Assembly: GCA_000310025.1 (NCBI GenBank)
Contig: FN649736.1
Span: forward strand, 1,036,736-1,100,735
DNA from: Ectocarpus siliculosus
Taxonomy: Eukaryota > Sar > Phaeophyceae > Ectocarpales > Ectocarpaceae
Direction: 5' to 3'
Length of the DNA: 64,000 nucleotides
The position numbers and the translations under genes were made by a program. The notes under the pieces are model-generated. The model was not told the origin of the DNA. It saw only the letters and a list, made by a program, of their open reading frames with translations, and searched no databases. Within the stretch, counting starts at the first letter, position 1. Each line of letters begins with the position of its first letter. Of this stretch, positions 12,041 through 24,000 are shown in pieces.

Positions 12041-15000
12041 CACGGCCAAACAACCCACCGGTGGGGTAATTCCTTAACCTGGGGTGGGTAATTTCTTAAC
12101 CACCCCACCGGTGGCGTGGTTAACGCCTAAACACCACACCACCTGTATCTCGCTCTACAAGACTCCAATCAGCACAGGACTTCAATGAATGTGTTGCTGC
12201 GTTGCAGGGCTATCATTGGACCCATCGTTGGGCCGAAACGGCACAGTCTTGGTGGTGTCACAGTTGGTGGGGAAGATACCGCCGCTACCCCACTGGTGGG
12301 GAAGATGACGTTATTTTCCCCACCAGCTGGATCTCCCTCTACAAGGCCCCGATCGACACACAAGCACCTGTAGGAATGTGTGGTCGATGCACGCACAGCG
12401 CACAGCAGCGGGCAGCACCTGGGGCGGCGAACAGGTCAAGAAATCCCGCCGCATAGCGCCAAACGCCTGACTGACGTGGGAACCGAACACTGCCTTCTCC
12501 TTGGTAGAGTACATAGCCTTGCTTACCCCACCAGCTCTATGTCATCATACAAGCAGTCGACACAGAACATGCGCAACTGTGTAGCTGCGCCGAAGGGCTA
12601 TCGATTGGTTCATCGTTAGGCCTAAAGGTTTCCGTTCAGGTGCTACCACGGCCGGTGGAGTAAACTGCGGATGGATGTGCCCCACCCGTGGGGGAATTGT
12701 GTCACCCGTGGGGAATTGTGTCTACGATACCCCACCAACATGAACCTCGCACTTACAGTAGAAGTGTAAAGTTGATGCATGCACAACATACAGCACACAG
12801 CAGCTCTGCACCACTGCAGCACAGCAGCCAATATAGACGTCACAGGGGGGGGGGGGGGGAGGCTGGTCTGGTACAAACATCCCACCGCACAGCCTCCAAA
12901 AATGTCGGGTGGAAATTTGCGGACCTACGGTCGCTGTGGCCTTTTTCTGTGGGACCGATCAACCAATATGCCAGCGTATCAGAACCGAACCCGGGATGGG
13001 GCCCGCAGGTACGAAATATTTTGTCAAGAAAAAAAGGCTCAAATTTCACGGAAAATAAGAAAAAAGGCCTAAGAAACACAGCTCAATCTCTCCCACAACA
13101 TAATAAGAAACGTCCCAAGAAGAAACATGATCGTGCGATACCCCAAGACAAAGTAAACAAGGGGTAGACGCTGGGGGAGCGTTTCCAAAGAAGAAGCATC
13201 CCACTGCTGCTGCTGCTGCCATGCTCCCACCCCCTACCTAGCTCATGTCATGTAATTTTTGGTAGGGGCAGAGAGTGGTCATTTTCGCGGCGCCCCCCGC
13301 GCTCCAGCGCCGCCGCGGGCTGCGCTACCCATTGCTGCTGTACTTCTGTACTGCCACAACCCCCAATGTTCATCGCACCGAGATGTCGGTATAATGCTTG
13401 ATGTATTGTTTTCTTCGCCATCAGAAATAACAAAATAAGAGAATCAGCAGGATGCGACAGCCTAAAGGAACGAACAAGAAATCCGTTGAAGAAATTGGCG
13501 ACTTCGGCTGGTCCTTCTGCCAAGAATAAGAAATTTGGGCTCGACTCAATTTTAACATTTCTTATCTCCGGGCCCTATCTGTATCTTTAGCGCATACCAC
13601 CGGCAAGACCCATGGCGAACTCTCAGCTTCAAGCGCTGGCAAAGGTTTCATTCATTCTTCAGTGTCTCGACCGACCCTCTTGTTCCGATTCCCCCCACCC
13701 TTGCCCGACCATGTCTCATAAGCTGATCTCGACGTATGGCGCACGGCTCGTGACATCGCGGGTACGTCTCGATAGGGCATTCCAAAATCATAGTCAGTCG
13801 CCAAGTTTGATCGACTTCAGGATGCAGTCACTCTTCTATTGATCTTTGGAACTATTTCGAAAACAAACCAACCTCTCGTCTCCTCTCCTCCTCCACCAAT
13901 TGTAGAAATATTGTCGGAAATGTATGAGTATCACGTAGGCCGGTGGGGCTTTCCGGCCCTCTCGCTCAATGAATTTCGGAGAAATGAACGTCACTTCTCT
14001 TGTCTTGTTGAAAATTTTCCGAATAACAAAATCTCAGGTTGATGGCCGGTGGGGCTTTCCGCACCCCTGGCTCCAAATATATTTCGAAGAAATTAATCTC
14101 ACTTTCCTCCTATAATCAAACCTAAGCTTCAGTGGCGGACCGAATCAATTCTTGTGGCCCTCTTGTTCCGATTCCCCCACCTTTGCCCGACCGTGTCTCA
14201 AAGCCTGATCTCGGACCTATGGCGCACGTCTCGCGACACGTTATTCCACAAGTGTGCGACCATGCGCCATGTTTCGGCCCTGATGAACGTTCGACGTCTA
14301 TTTCAGAGGTGGTCTAGTAATGAAAATATGAACGCCGAGAGAGTTTCCGACGCGGCCTACCATAAAGCCAATACGTCGTGTTAACACGAAAGCACATGCG
14401 GTGCGCCGATGCGCCGTCATGCTGCATACGCCAGAAGTGTGTGACCGTGTGCGACCATGCGGCGCGCTGATTCTCTCCTCTTCACGGTTCACCGTCTTCC
14501 CGTCTCGGTCGCTCTTTTTTGTCACCTTGTTTAATGGCAGTTTTCAAAAAGTCGAATCTCACCTGGGGATTCAGATGGCTGAATTCATTCGTTGTGAAAG
14601 CCTATGTCAACAAAATTGTGAAATATCAAATGTATTTCAGAAGCTGGGTTTGTTTTTTGTTTTATGTCGATACACTTATTTTGGGTACTTGGCCTGTGGC
14701 CACGGTTAGAAGGTAGAGTGACTTACTGACGGCGCAAGCGAAAATATTTGTTGACCACAACAACGAACGATGACCGGCGAATTCCTTTACGTGTAGAACC
14801 GCACCCTTTCTCTTCGACAGACAAGAATCCTTGGTAGACTTCAAAAAAATGGGTTTATAGTGTTGTGCGGTGACCAACTTGCTTTTCTACGGTCGTCCCC
14901 CGAGCAGCTCTTCTTCCTTTTCTTGTTTCCACCCGCCATCGGTTCGTGACCTACCAACAACACAGTACACTCAGCCAACAGCTGAATAAACCCGCAAAAC

Positions 15001-16459
15001 CCAGATCAGCTTCAGGCAAGCAACGCCGACGATGATACTCGTCGCGTTGATTTATCATAATGGAGTATTCGAGGCGTATATTCCAAAAAACGGGGACAGC
15101 AGGGAGCCATGTCTTGGCTGCGGCTATAATCCGTCATGAACTGTATGTTGACACTTGTTTTGTGTGGCGAGAGACACAACCGAACGCTCATCACCGCAAC
15201 AAACTGGAGGTTCCAACGGGTAGCCTGTGGGCGACGAGCTTCCTGCTTGCCCTCTGTTGCGCAAGGTGCCGCAGAATTTGTAGACCTTTTTTTTTTCTAC
15301 TTGCAGCGCGACATTGATTATTGATGGAGCGACGCACTATTATTACTTGTAGCGGCTGCAGTAAATGAAGAATGGATCACGCCGTAACACATACATTACT
15401 CTAAAACAGAGCGCCGACTATTGGACACGATGTATCCAATGCGGATGACACGGTGCACGCACGGAACCGCACGACAATATGTGGAATGTACGCATACGAA
15501 TTTTCCTCTTCGAAGTTCATGCACATGTGATGCATCTCTCGCGCGCAACAGCAGTGGGTATTCTACTCGTAGATTGGTGTTTCGCGGGTAGTGGGGAAGA
15601 CAAGCTATCCGCTTGACTTGTGTGGGGCTGTGCGAAGGGATTTGTCGACTTGTTCTCCCCCGCGTCTGCTGCTGCTGCGGTGTGTGTGCTGTGTGTTGTG
15701 TACTGTGTGGTGTACGCTGTGGGTGCATGAACATCACGCTCTAACCATGGCGCCTGTGCTTCGATTGGAGTCTTGTACGGTGATATACAGCTGGTGGGGT
15801 ATATACCACGGGGGCATAGTCAAATATTCGTCGTTTACCCCACCGGCCGTGGCACCACCAAAACGTGATCATTCGGCCTCACCATAGGTCCCACGATACC
15901 CCTGCAACGCAGCAATACATTCGTGCATGTCTTGTGTCAATTGGAGTGTTGTGAGGGCAGATCCAGCAGTAGGTCCCTGGAGGTGTTGAACGAAGCCTTC
16001 TGCAAGGAAGTCTGCGTGCAAGAATACGGAAGGCAGTGTTCGCTACCCACGTCAGGTGTTCGGCGCTATGCGGCGGGATTTCTTGACCTGTTCGCCGCCC
16101 CAGGTGCTGCCCGCTGCTGTGCGCTGTGCGTGCATCGACCGCACACTCCTACAGGTGCGTGTGTGTCGATCGGGGCCTTGTAGAGGGAGATCCAGCTGGT
16201 GGGGTCATTAACGTTATCTTCCCCACCAGTGGGGTAGCGGCGGTATGTTCCCCACCAACCGTGGAACCTCCAAAACTGTGACGTTTCGGCCCAATGATGG
16301 GTCCAACAATAGCCCTGCAACGCAGCAACACATTCATTGAAGTCCTGTGCTGATTGGAGTCTTGTAGAGCGAGATACAGCTGGCGGGGTGTTTAGGCGTT
16401 AACCACCCCACCGGTGGGGCGGTTAAGAAATTACCCCACCGGTGGGGTGTTTAGCCGTA
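12041..16459. mobile_element. 4.4-kb element with ~400-bp terminal inverted repeats
   Basis: The left end 12041-12460 and right end 16065-16459 are inverted copies at roughly 85-90 percent by eye, both starting with acgg(c/t)(c/t)aaac and runs of ccaccggtgggg. A 13-base direct repeat, ccgaaaaaaaaac, lies just outside both ends (12026-12038 and 16460-16472), as expected of a target-site duplication. Degenerate internal repeats extend the similarity to about 12.85 kb and back to 15.58 kb. No transposase was recognised in the middle, so it is probably non-autonomous. Long TIRs with a 9-13-base duplication suggest a Mutator-like element; that is inference. Confidence 0.75.
13674..14240 (+). repeat. 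Internal direct repeat in the TIR element (~480-base period)
   Basis: 13674-13760 and 14157-14240 share ccctcttgttccgattccc and gcccgacc(a/g)tgtctc; 13940-14020 and 14041-14115 share a ggccggtggggctttccg block. They look like two rounds of an older tandem duplication. Confidence 0.7.
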
Positions 16460-16799
16460 CCGAAAAAAAAACAGAAGAAATGAAACTCGCGTGCGCTCAG
16501 AGAAACAGAAACCGAAAGAAGAATTATTTTCCGCGTTCTTGGAATCGGTCAAGACTACAATACAGCTGTATTGAGCGGGGCGGAAAAGTCACCAAACGCC
16601 TTGTATGTGACTGAGCAGATGATCACCATCCAAACATGCAAACCCCACACCAAAAGCACCGCACGAACGCACGAACGCACGAACGCACGAACGCTGGTTT
16701 TGCGTCATAATGTTCCTGTAGTACCCGCACTGACAGAACCTCGAGGATTGGCTGGCTGGGGTTCTTACGTTATTTCTACTGCTGCACAGAAGTAGGTTA
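16460..16799. other. Short spacer with an (ACGAACGC)n tract
   Basis: A short tandem repeat of cgcacgaa lies at about 16660-16692. Nothing else recognised. Confidence 0.6.
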
Positions 16800-17000
16800 C
16801 GGTCGTGGTCCCGGTTTAGCGGTCCACACAAAATGTCACAAAACGTTGTAACTGCTATTGAGGGCATCGCCGCAAACCGGATTGGCAGTTTTATACAGTA
16901 GTAGTTTTGACTATCGAGGTGCAGCCGTGCCACGAGATTTTGGGACCGCTATTCAGGGCATCCCGCGAAACAGGGAACCGCTAAACCGTGACCACGACTG
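16800..17000. mobile_element. 201-bp mariner-type MITE flanked by TA
   Basis: Terminal inverted repeats of about 25 bases: left c(g/a)gtcgtggtc(c/a)cggtttag, right its complement ending at 17000. TA dinucleotides at 16798-16799 and 17001-17002 fit a Tc1/mariner target duplication. It is too short to encode a protein. Confidence 0.8.
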
Positions 17001-17002
17001 TA

Positions 17003-20000
17003 GTCTATGCTACAAATGGCCGCTGTACAAGTCACGTCTATCGCTAGGTTGTACAGCAGTAGTCCTACAGCAGTTTGGTCTCACCTGGTGCTCAACTTCG
17101 TAGATTTTGAGTTATTCCATTTCTTAACTCGCGCTAGCTGTACAAGCAGCAACATTTTCCTCCCGTCCTATCCCTGGTTGACGCCGGTGCCAAGTGGTTG
17201 TGAGATCTGATCACGACACACTACTACATCTGTACCTGCCTACAGTCCTTTGACTCGTACTTGCTCACCTCGATTTCATCTACTGGCCGTTCGTGGATCC
17301 TGTGCAGGCAACGCATTTCGTCGTTCCACCTTGCACAGATTCATCGGTATCTGGTAGGTTTTTGGTGTGTGTGTGAGGGCGTGGGGCGTGGGGCGTGGGG
17401 GTTGTCGCGTCATGGTGCATGTGGAACTGCGGCGGAATGCGGTTGTGCCGAGGAGGAACAAGAGCAAGTTGGAAAACCATAGTACCCACGGATTTTCTTC
17501 GTTTCTTTCGGTCAAGGCCTGGTCATGTAGGTGAGTTCTCTTTCGCAGCGGAAATAGCAAGCATAAAGAAGTACAGCAGAAGTCGGTACAGGTACGTACG
17601 CACTTCTCGGTACAGTTTGGGGGACAGCGTTAATAAGTTTTTGCTATTTTCGGTTGAAGAAAAAATAATCATGAAGAAGAGTTGTGGCAAGGGCGGGTTG
17701 AAACATTGCCAACCAACCTTGGATGTGCAACGGGAGAAAGGTGGACGTGTGTGATCAGAGCGGCACCGGGCAGCAAGTTTTGGTGAAGTATTCAAACAAG
17801 TCCTTCGGCACAAGAAGCGGGAGCCGCGCTGTTGTAGCCAAAGTCACCGTTGCCTATGTGACCCTGTGTAGAGCAGCGATGCTGGAAGCGCCTACAGTCA
17901 GCACGGGAGTGCTCATCGTTTGGTTCGGGCTGGTGGCCGTTATGAGCCTCGGCGGTGTCGGAGAACAAATAATAGGCGGGCGGTTGCGGCTGTGTGGACA
18001 GACGCAGGGATTGCTCATCCCCCGAGCGGGAGCTCTTGTGATGCGGATGTAATATCTGCGGCAGGGTGCAGAGGGCGAAGATTCCCAAGGGTCGTGGGGA
18101 AACTCGATGGACTATAAAGCGCTCGCGTGACAAAGCAGGTATGTATGTACTGTAGGTGGCGCACGGCAACTACAGTTAGTTGCTGTTGTCTTCACATTGA
18201 ACAGCACCTAAATAATAAATGGAGCGGGCGATGGTGCCCGAGCAGTAGGATCGATCTGAATCAATGTGACTGTCGAAGCAGGCCGAAATACCAGACTGGG
18301 CATGGTGACTGGGCGAACTCGTGGTCATCGCTACTTGTGGGTGATGACGGTAAGCGAAGTATGCGAGTCGTTGAGCGAAGTTGTGGCCGCGAGTGTAGAA
18401 CAGGAGAGCTCCAAGTAGTACATGCAGCATGCACCGAAGCAATTCAAGGACCAGAACATAGTATCCAAGTGTGAAAAAGAGAGCGACCGAAGAAAATGAG
18501 CTGCAGGCAGAGTAGATCGATGTCGCAAACCAGTTGTGACGGGATTGGGCAGCGTGGGAGGCATCCGCCCACCGTGCCAGGTGTCTAACGTGGATGGATG
18601 CTCTCTACTGTAGACTTCATTTTATACTCTCTTGAACTCACCTGGATTGTTTAGCTCGCTCGCTTGGACGGTGACAACTGGCAAACAGGGGGGGCACACC
18701 TGCCCAGGGTATCCCAGCAACTAATTCCAACTGAAACGGCATGCTTCAAGCATCTATTCGGGGATCTTGTCTATTCGGGGATCCTGGCTGCCCGTGGATC
18801 CGGGGCTTTTCGCATGCGTTGGGTGAGCAGAAGATCTACCCGCCCAAAACTAGGGATACATATCCAAATCCTGGAACACAAGATATCTGTAGCAATACCG
18901 AACCAATGCTGCCTATCAACGCGATCGCGCAACAACTTTAATTGTTCCCTCAAGGACGGGACGGAGAAGAAGCAGGCGGGTGACAGCGTGGACTGGAGGG
19001 AGCATCGCGCCTACATGCCGAAGAATTGAACGTGATGGATGGAGAGCGTGTCGTGCGTCGAGAACAACTTGCCTGGTGATTTCTTTAATCGTTAATCTCT
19101 GTTGCTGGTTGCTATGATTTTCCTTTTTCGAGTACAACCAGGGGGTCACATCCCTCTCGGGGTGGGGATGGTTGTCTTGATGTCCGAATGTACCGCCGAA
19201 AAAATGACTCCGGGCGTGACATCGTAGAGGTTGTTCTTTAGAATGAATGCTGCTGTCGACGTCGTGCTGCTCTGGCGAACAAAGTAGAGAAGCAACAGGA
19301 AACCTATCTGATGCGTTGCGAAAGTACTATATAGTCTAGGTCATATTCTTCTACATAATTTTGTTATGGTCCATTTGCCGTTTTTCCTGGTAATTCGTGA
19401 GGAGAGTTTCTTTATAGATCCTCTCTCGTACCGGGTAGGGAGGTTGCTTGAGGTGCTCGGAGGTTGTTTTCGACTACGGGCCTCCGGGGGTTACGACGTG
19501 GATATTGCAAATAATATGCGGCGGAGCTCTTGCCTCGCTAACGTGTGTCCGTCACTCGTTGGTGTAGAAAGGAACTTGAGTTAATCCTATTAATTCAGGA
19601 TGCTGTTTTCGACCAGCATGCGCGAGTATCACAACGAGGTACATGTGCCGACATGAAAACATGATGTGTCAGTCTGTGTGTGCCCATTCTTGCCACAGAT
19701 GTATAAGATGGTGGGGGCGGACTTTCGGAAAACAGTGGAAGATCTTTTTGAGGGGCAGAATCCCCTCTCGTTTCGCAATAACGCTTGGCGGTGAGCTAGA
19801 TGAACCGTCGTGACGTCACTACCGCTCGAGGCCTACGTTGATAAAACGCTGAGCGCATTGATGCACCCACCAAGAACAACAACGACACCAACCAGCGCAT
19901 GCATTGACAGCCTTGTGCAAAGCATGCCATCCGCACCAGCCTAAGACACTGGCCAAAACCATACCCACTGCTGGGACAACATCTGCGCACCGGGCATAGT

Positions 20001-21074
20001 GACGGTAACCTTGTGCCGAGTAGCACCCCTTGATCAGACACTCTGCCTACGAGCGTACACGCGTACTAAACGCCACAAAATGCGTGCAGCCCGGGGCACA
20101 CCCTCGCACCCTCCCTCCAATCGTTGTACGTCGCAAGCTAAAATGTTTTCACCGAATACATGGTACGCTTCTGGCCGAGGAAAAACAAGCTCCAATCCCG
20201 GTCACGTTCACTTAAGGAAGATTGAAACTACAGACAGTACACGTGAGGACAAAGAAAACGAAGTGCCCTGCATTCTTATGAAATATTCCAGGGAGCATTG
20301 GGCACAAATACACACAGGCCATCAGTACGAGTCGCGGTTCTGGTCGACACTTCCCAAAGTAGAAAAAAAGAAAGTGTGCATGGAACCTACATAGTGCAAC
20401 GCCGCACTTCGCAAGAAACAGAAACGCCATCGACATCAATCACACACGACGGTGAGCAAGTAAAGAGCACCACTGAACCGAAGCGTACCGTGACCACACA
20501 AAAAAATATTCCTGTGTCGACAACAACAGGATGTCAAATCCTGCCGAATCCCACGATCGCTCTCGTCCTCTCCCTAAAAAAAAACAAATCGATGCACAGC
20601 CAACGGCGTGGTACAGATAGAGAGCAAAATTTCCGCTCCGCGATGGCACAACCAGCAATGTAAACTCACACCCGTCGCATTCTGGTTTGCAAGTTCGGCG
20701 TCCCTGCCCTCCTTCATTCCACACCGTAGTCAAGCAACACCTAGACATACAGCTCCAACCTCTCCTGAGGCCACGACGAAGGAATCCCTACTACTGGTTG
20801 ATGAAACCTTATGCTTACCCTTCGCCAAAAATGGCCGCAAAAAAAAACTGCCGACCACTCTCGTCCTTAGATCCCAACCTCCCTTCTCCCGCTTCTCCAC
20901 AGATCAAACATAACCAAACCGTCATCCGTTGGGGAAATGACCCCGAGCACCGATAAGATGAATCGGAAAGCATGCACGCCTTGTTGAAAAGCACGCACGT
21001 GCGCTTTGTTCGAAGCCGGGAGGTCCTTGACGTGTCGTAAAAGCCCAGCACATAGAGTGGGCATGCTCCCCCTC
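17003..21074. other. Gene-poor interval
   Basis: About 4 kb downstream of the receptor kinase stop codon. Short open frames (for example 109 codons at 17723-18052 and 131 at 19999-20394) have no motif, no splice context and no bias, and are not called. A small direct repeat of ctattcggggatc is at 18757-18783. Confidence 0.55.
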
Positions 21075-24000
21075 TCAAGCTTCCTCCTCCTTCACGTCCT
21101 GGTTGATCTCAGCCAGGCTCTGGGCGAGGTCGAGGAGAGACCCCATGTCCTTGCGCTCGGTAGGATCAGTAGCCAAAAAGTGAGGGAGGGATTCGAGCAG
21201 CTGGAAAATTGGAGCGGCACGAAAATGAGGGGGGGGGGGGGGGGGGGGGGGGGCAAAAAAAAGGGGGGGGATTCAACCCCCTGGAAAGGGGGGGGGGGGC
21301 CCCAAAAAAAGGGGGGGGGGGGGCTTTTTAATTTTTTTGGGGGGCCCGGGGGAAAACCCCCCCCCCCCCCCCCCCCCCTGTTTAAAAAAAAAAAAAAAAG
21401 GGTCCTTTTTTTCCCCCCGGGCAAAAAAACTCAAACCCCCCAGAGGCCCCCCTTTTTTTTTTTTAAGGGGGCCCCCCCCGGGCGGGGTTTTCCCCCCCCC
21501 CTTTTTGGGGGGCCCCCCCCCCCCCCCCCGCCCAAGGGAAAAAAATTTTTTCCCCCCCCGGGCCTTTTTCCCCCTTTTGGGGGAAAACCCCCGCCCTTTT
21601 GCGGGAAAGCCCGGGCCCCCCTTTTTTGGGGGAAAACCCCTTAAAGAAAAAATTTTTAATTTTCCCCCCGGGGCCACCCCAGAAAAAAGGCCCCGGTTTT
21701 TTTTTTTTTCCCCCCCCCCCCCCCCAAAACCGAGGGGAGAAGGGGGAGGGGGGGGGCCCCCCCCCCCCCNNNNNNNNNNNNNNNNNNNNNNNNNNNNNNN
21801 NNNNNNNNNNNNNNNNNNNNNNNNNNNNNNNNNNNNNNNNNNNNNNNNNNNNNNNNNNNNNNNNNNNNNGGGGGGGGGGGGGGGCTTTGAATATTTCTCG
21901 AGAGGTCCAGGGAGAACTCCCATGCACATGCACACCAGCTGTTCAGATGAAAGCAACGATTGCTTCGTTTTATCCCCGTTGTCATACTACTTCAGACCCA
22001 CTGAAGGCCTCCCTTTCTATTTTCTAAGGCACGCCAGCCCGGTCCGGTTCTTCACCCGCCCATTTTCGGTCGTACCCTCCGTACCCTCCGGCCACAGGCA
22101 ACGCAGTCTTGTCCCCCACCGGGCCTTTTCCGCTCTGCTTGGAGTAATCGCCATGCATTTGCGTGAGTACGTCTGGTCCCACTTATTCTGGACGATACAC
22201 CTTACGGACAAAGTTCTGAATGTATCGGCCGGAGCAACACCGGAAGAAGGCCACAGGTTTTTTTTTCTTTCTCACAGCTCTACATCATAGTCTAGGGCAG
22301 ACAGCGAACGGGCGGCACTACCCTCACCATCTCAGGCGACTTGAGGGCCGGGTCGAGCTTGTCGGCGGAGAGCATCATCGCCGCGAATGATCCGTCCGCC
22401 ATCGTCCTTTTGGTCATGTCGATCTAAACGTGCGGCGTACACCAAGCAAGATCAGTACCGAGAAGGGGAGGAGGAGAGAGCGCGTCGGGAGAGGGAGAGG
22501 AGGAGGTGTTGCGGAACGTTTCTTGCTTGGTGTGGTACACATTCACCACAAAACCCCAACTTTTTCTGCTAGAATCGAAGACACACGCACGCGGTGGGTG
22601 CAGGGAGCAGGGGAGAGCGTAGCGCGCCGATCTATCAGTGATGCCGACCGGAAAGTCTCATGAGCAAGATCACCGACGCCGGCGAGCCGCCGGCCACTAG
22701 CAAAAGGCTCTACATGCCAGGCCTATCCCAAACACATTCAATTGTACCACATGATTTACCTGTGCCAATTCCTTCTCTGCCGAAATGTCTTCACCCAGGG
22801 TCATGCGCTGGAACAGCTCCTTCAGCCTGGTCATCTCGTCGGAATTGATCAGGGCCTGTGTCCGGTGCACGTCATGCGGCCGCGACCGGCAACATAAAAG
22901 CAACTGGCGTTACTCATCGCTACTCGTCAAGTCCGAAAGGAACTGGCTGCCGTACCGTCGGTCGACCAATAACCATCTATGTACATCGTCAATTTTTGCA
23001 AAAGCACAATTGCTGATTGAAGGTTACCCTCTCCAGGGTACACAACATGACAAGGAACGGCGGTGTCGTGCCCGAAGGATTTCGTGGCAAACACCTGTCG
23101 GAGAATGTAAATGCGTTCACACGACACTGCTGCACCCAGGCGCTCTCCTCTCACCATGTTGGCGTACAGGTTGGGAGACCTCAGCTCCTTCCTCAGGCAG
23201 ACCATGAGGAGCACCATCGCCACGCCCACTACGTCTTGCCCCGCCGCACCCGCCACAGGCTCCCTCGACATGCTCTCAAACGCCATGTATCCCGGGGTGC
23301 CCATCATCGCCGGGCAACTCTCACCGATTTCTGGGGGGTCGTGTTTTGTGTAGCACGTGCAGAAAGCACGTCGAAGTAGGAACAGCAGTTCGAGGAATTG
23401 CACAGGGGGAGCGCTTAAGTGGGAATCTCCTTCACCTACTCAAGTGAAAACAGCGACATATCCCGTTCGAGGCAAGCCCTTGTCCCTGCTACCCAAGGAG
23501 AGACAAGACCGACTTACCGGCGCTTAGTCAAGCGTTTCTACATATGTTTTGGTCGAGAATTACTTCCCTGTTGTACACTGTATCGCTACCATCATTTTCT
23601 CCTGTGGTATGACAGGTAACGGCAATCTCCTCACTGTCCTCAAACGTACGTCGCCAAACTCAACCAACTAACTATCGGAGGGTGGGGGAATGGCGCGGCG
23701 AAAGCGCTCGACGCTTTTCGAAACATGCCTATCACCGACCGCCTTCAATAGATGGCCTGGCGTTTCGCATTCCATGTCGCGTGCATCTGCTCACTTCCAA
23801 AAAACACGCCGGCTCGACCAACTACCGTAAGGTTGCGAGTCAGTGCATACGGGTGTCATCGATTTTTAAAGCGTAATTTCTCCACAACAACCAGGAGGTT
23901 ACCACTGAGGAAAAAGGCGGTTTTGGAAGCATCTCATCGAGAGCTTTTCTGGGAAGTATCAGTTGGCGCTCGCACCCTGCTGGTTGTGGAGAAATTACGC

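Noticed and set aside
17723-18169. Overlapping 109- and 125-codon open frames on opposite strands
   Set aside because: No family motif, no splice context and no sign of coding bias.
21006-22290. Long open frames rich in Pro, Gly, Lys and Phe across 21.0-22.3 kb on both strands
   Set aside because: They read through homopolymer-corrupted sequence and N, and mirror the clean sequence right of the gap. They are not genes.
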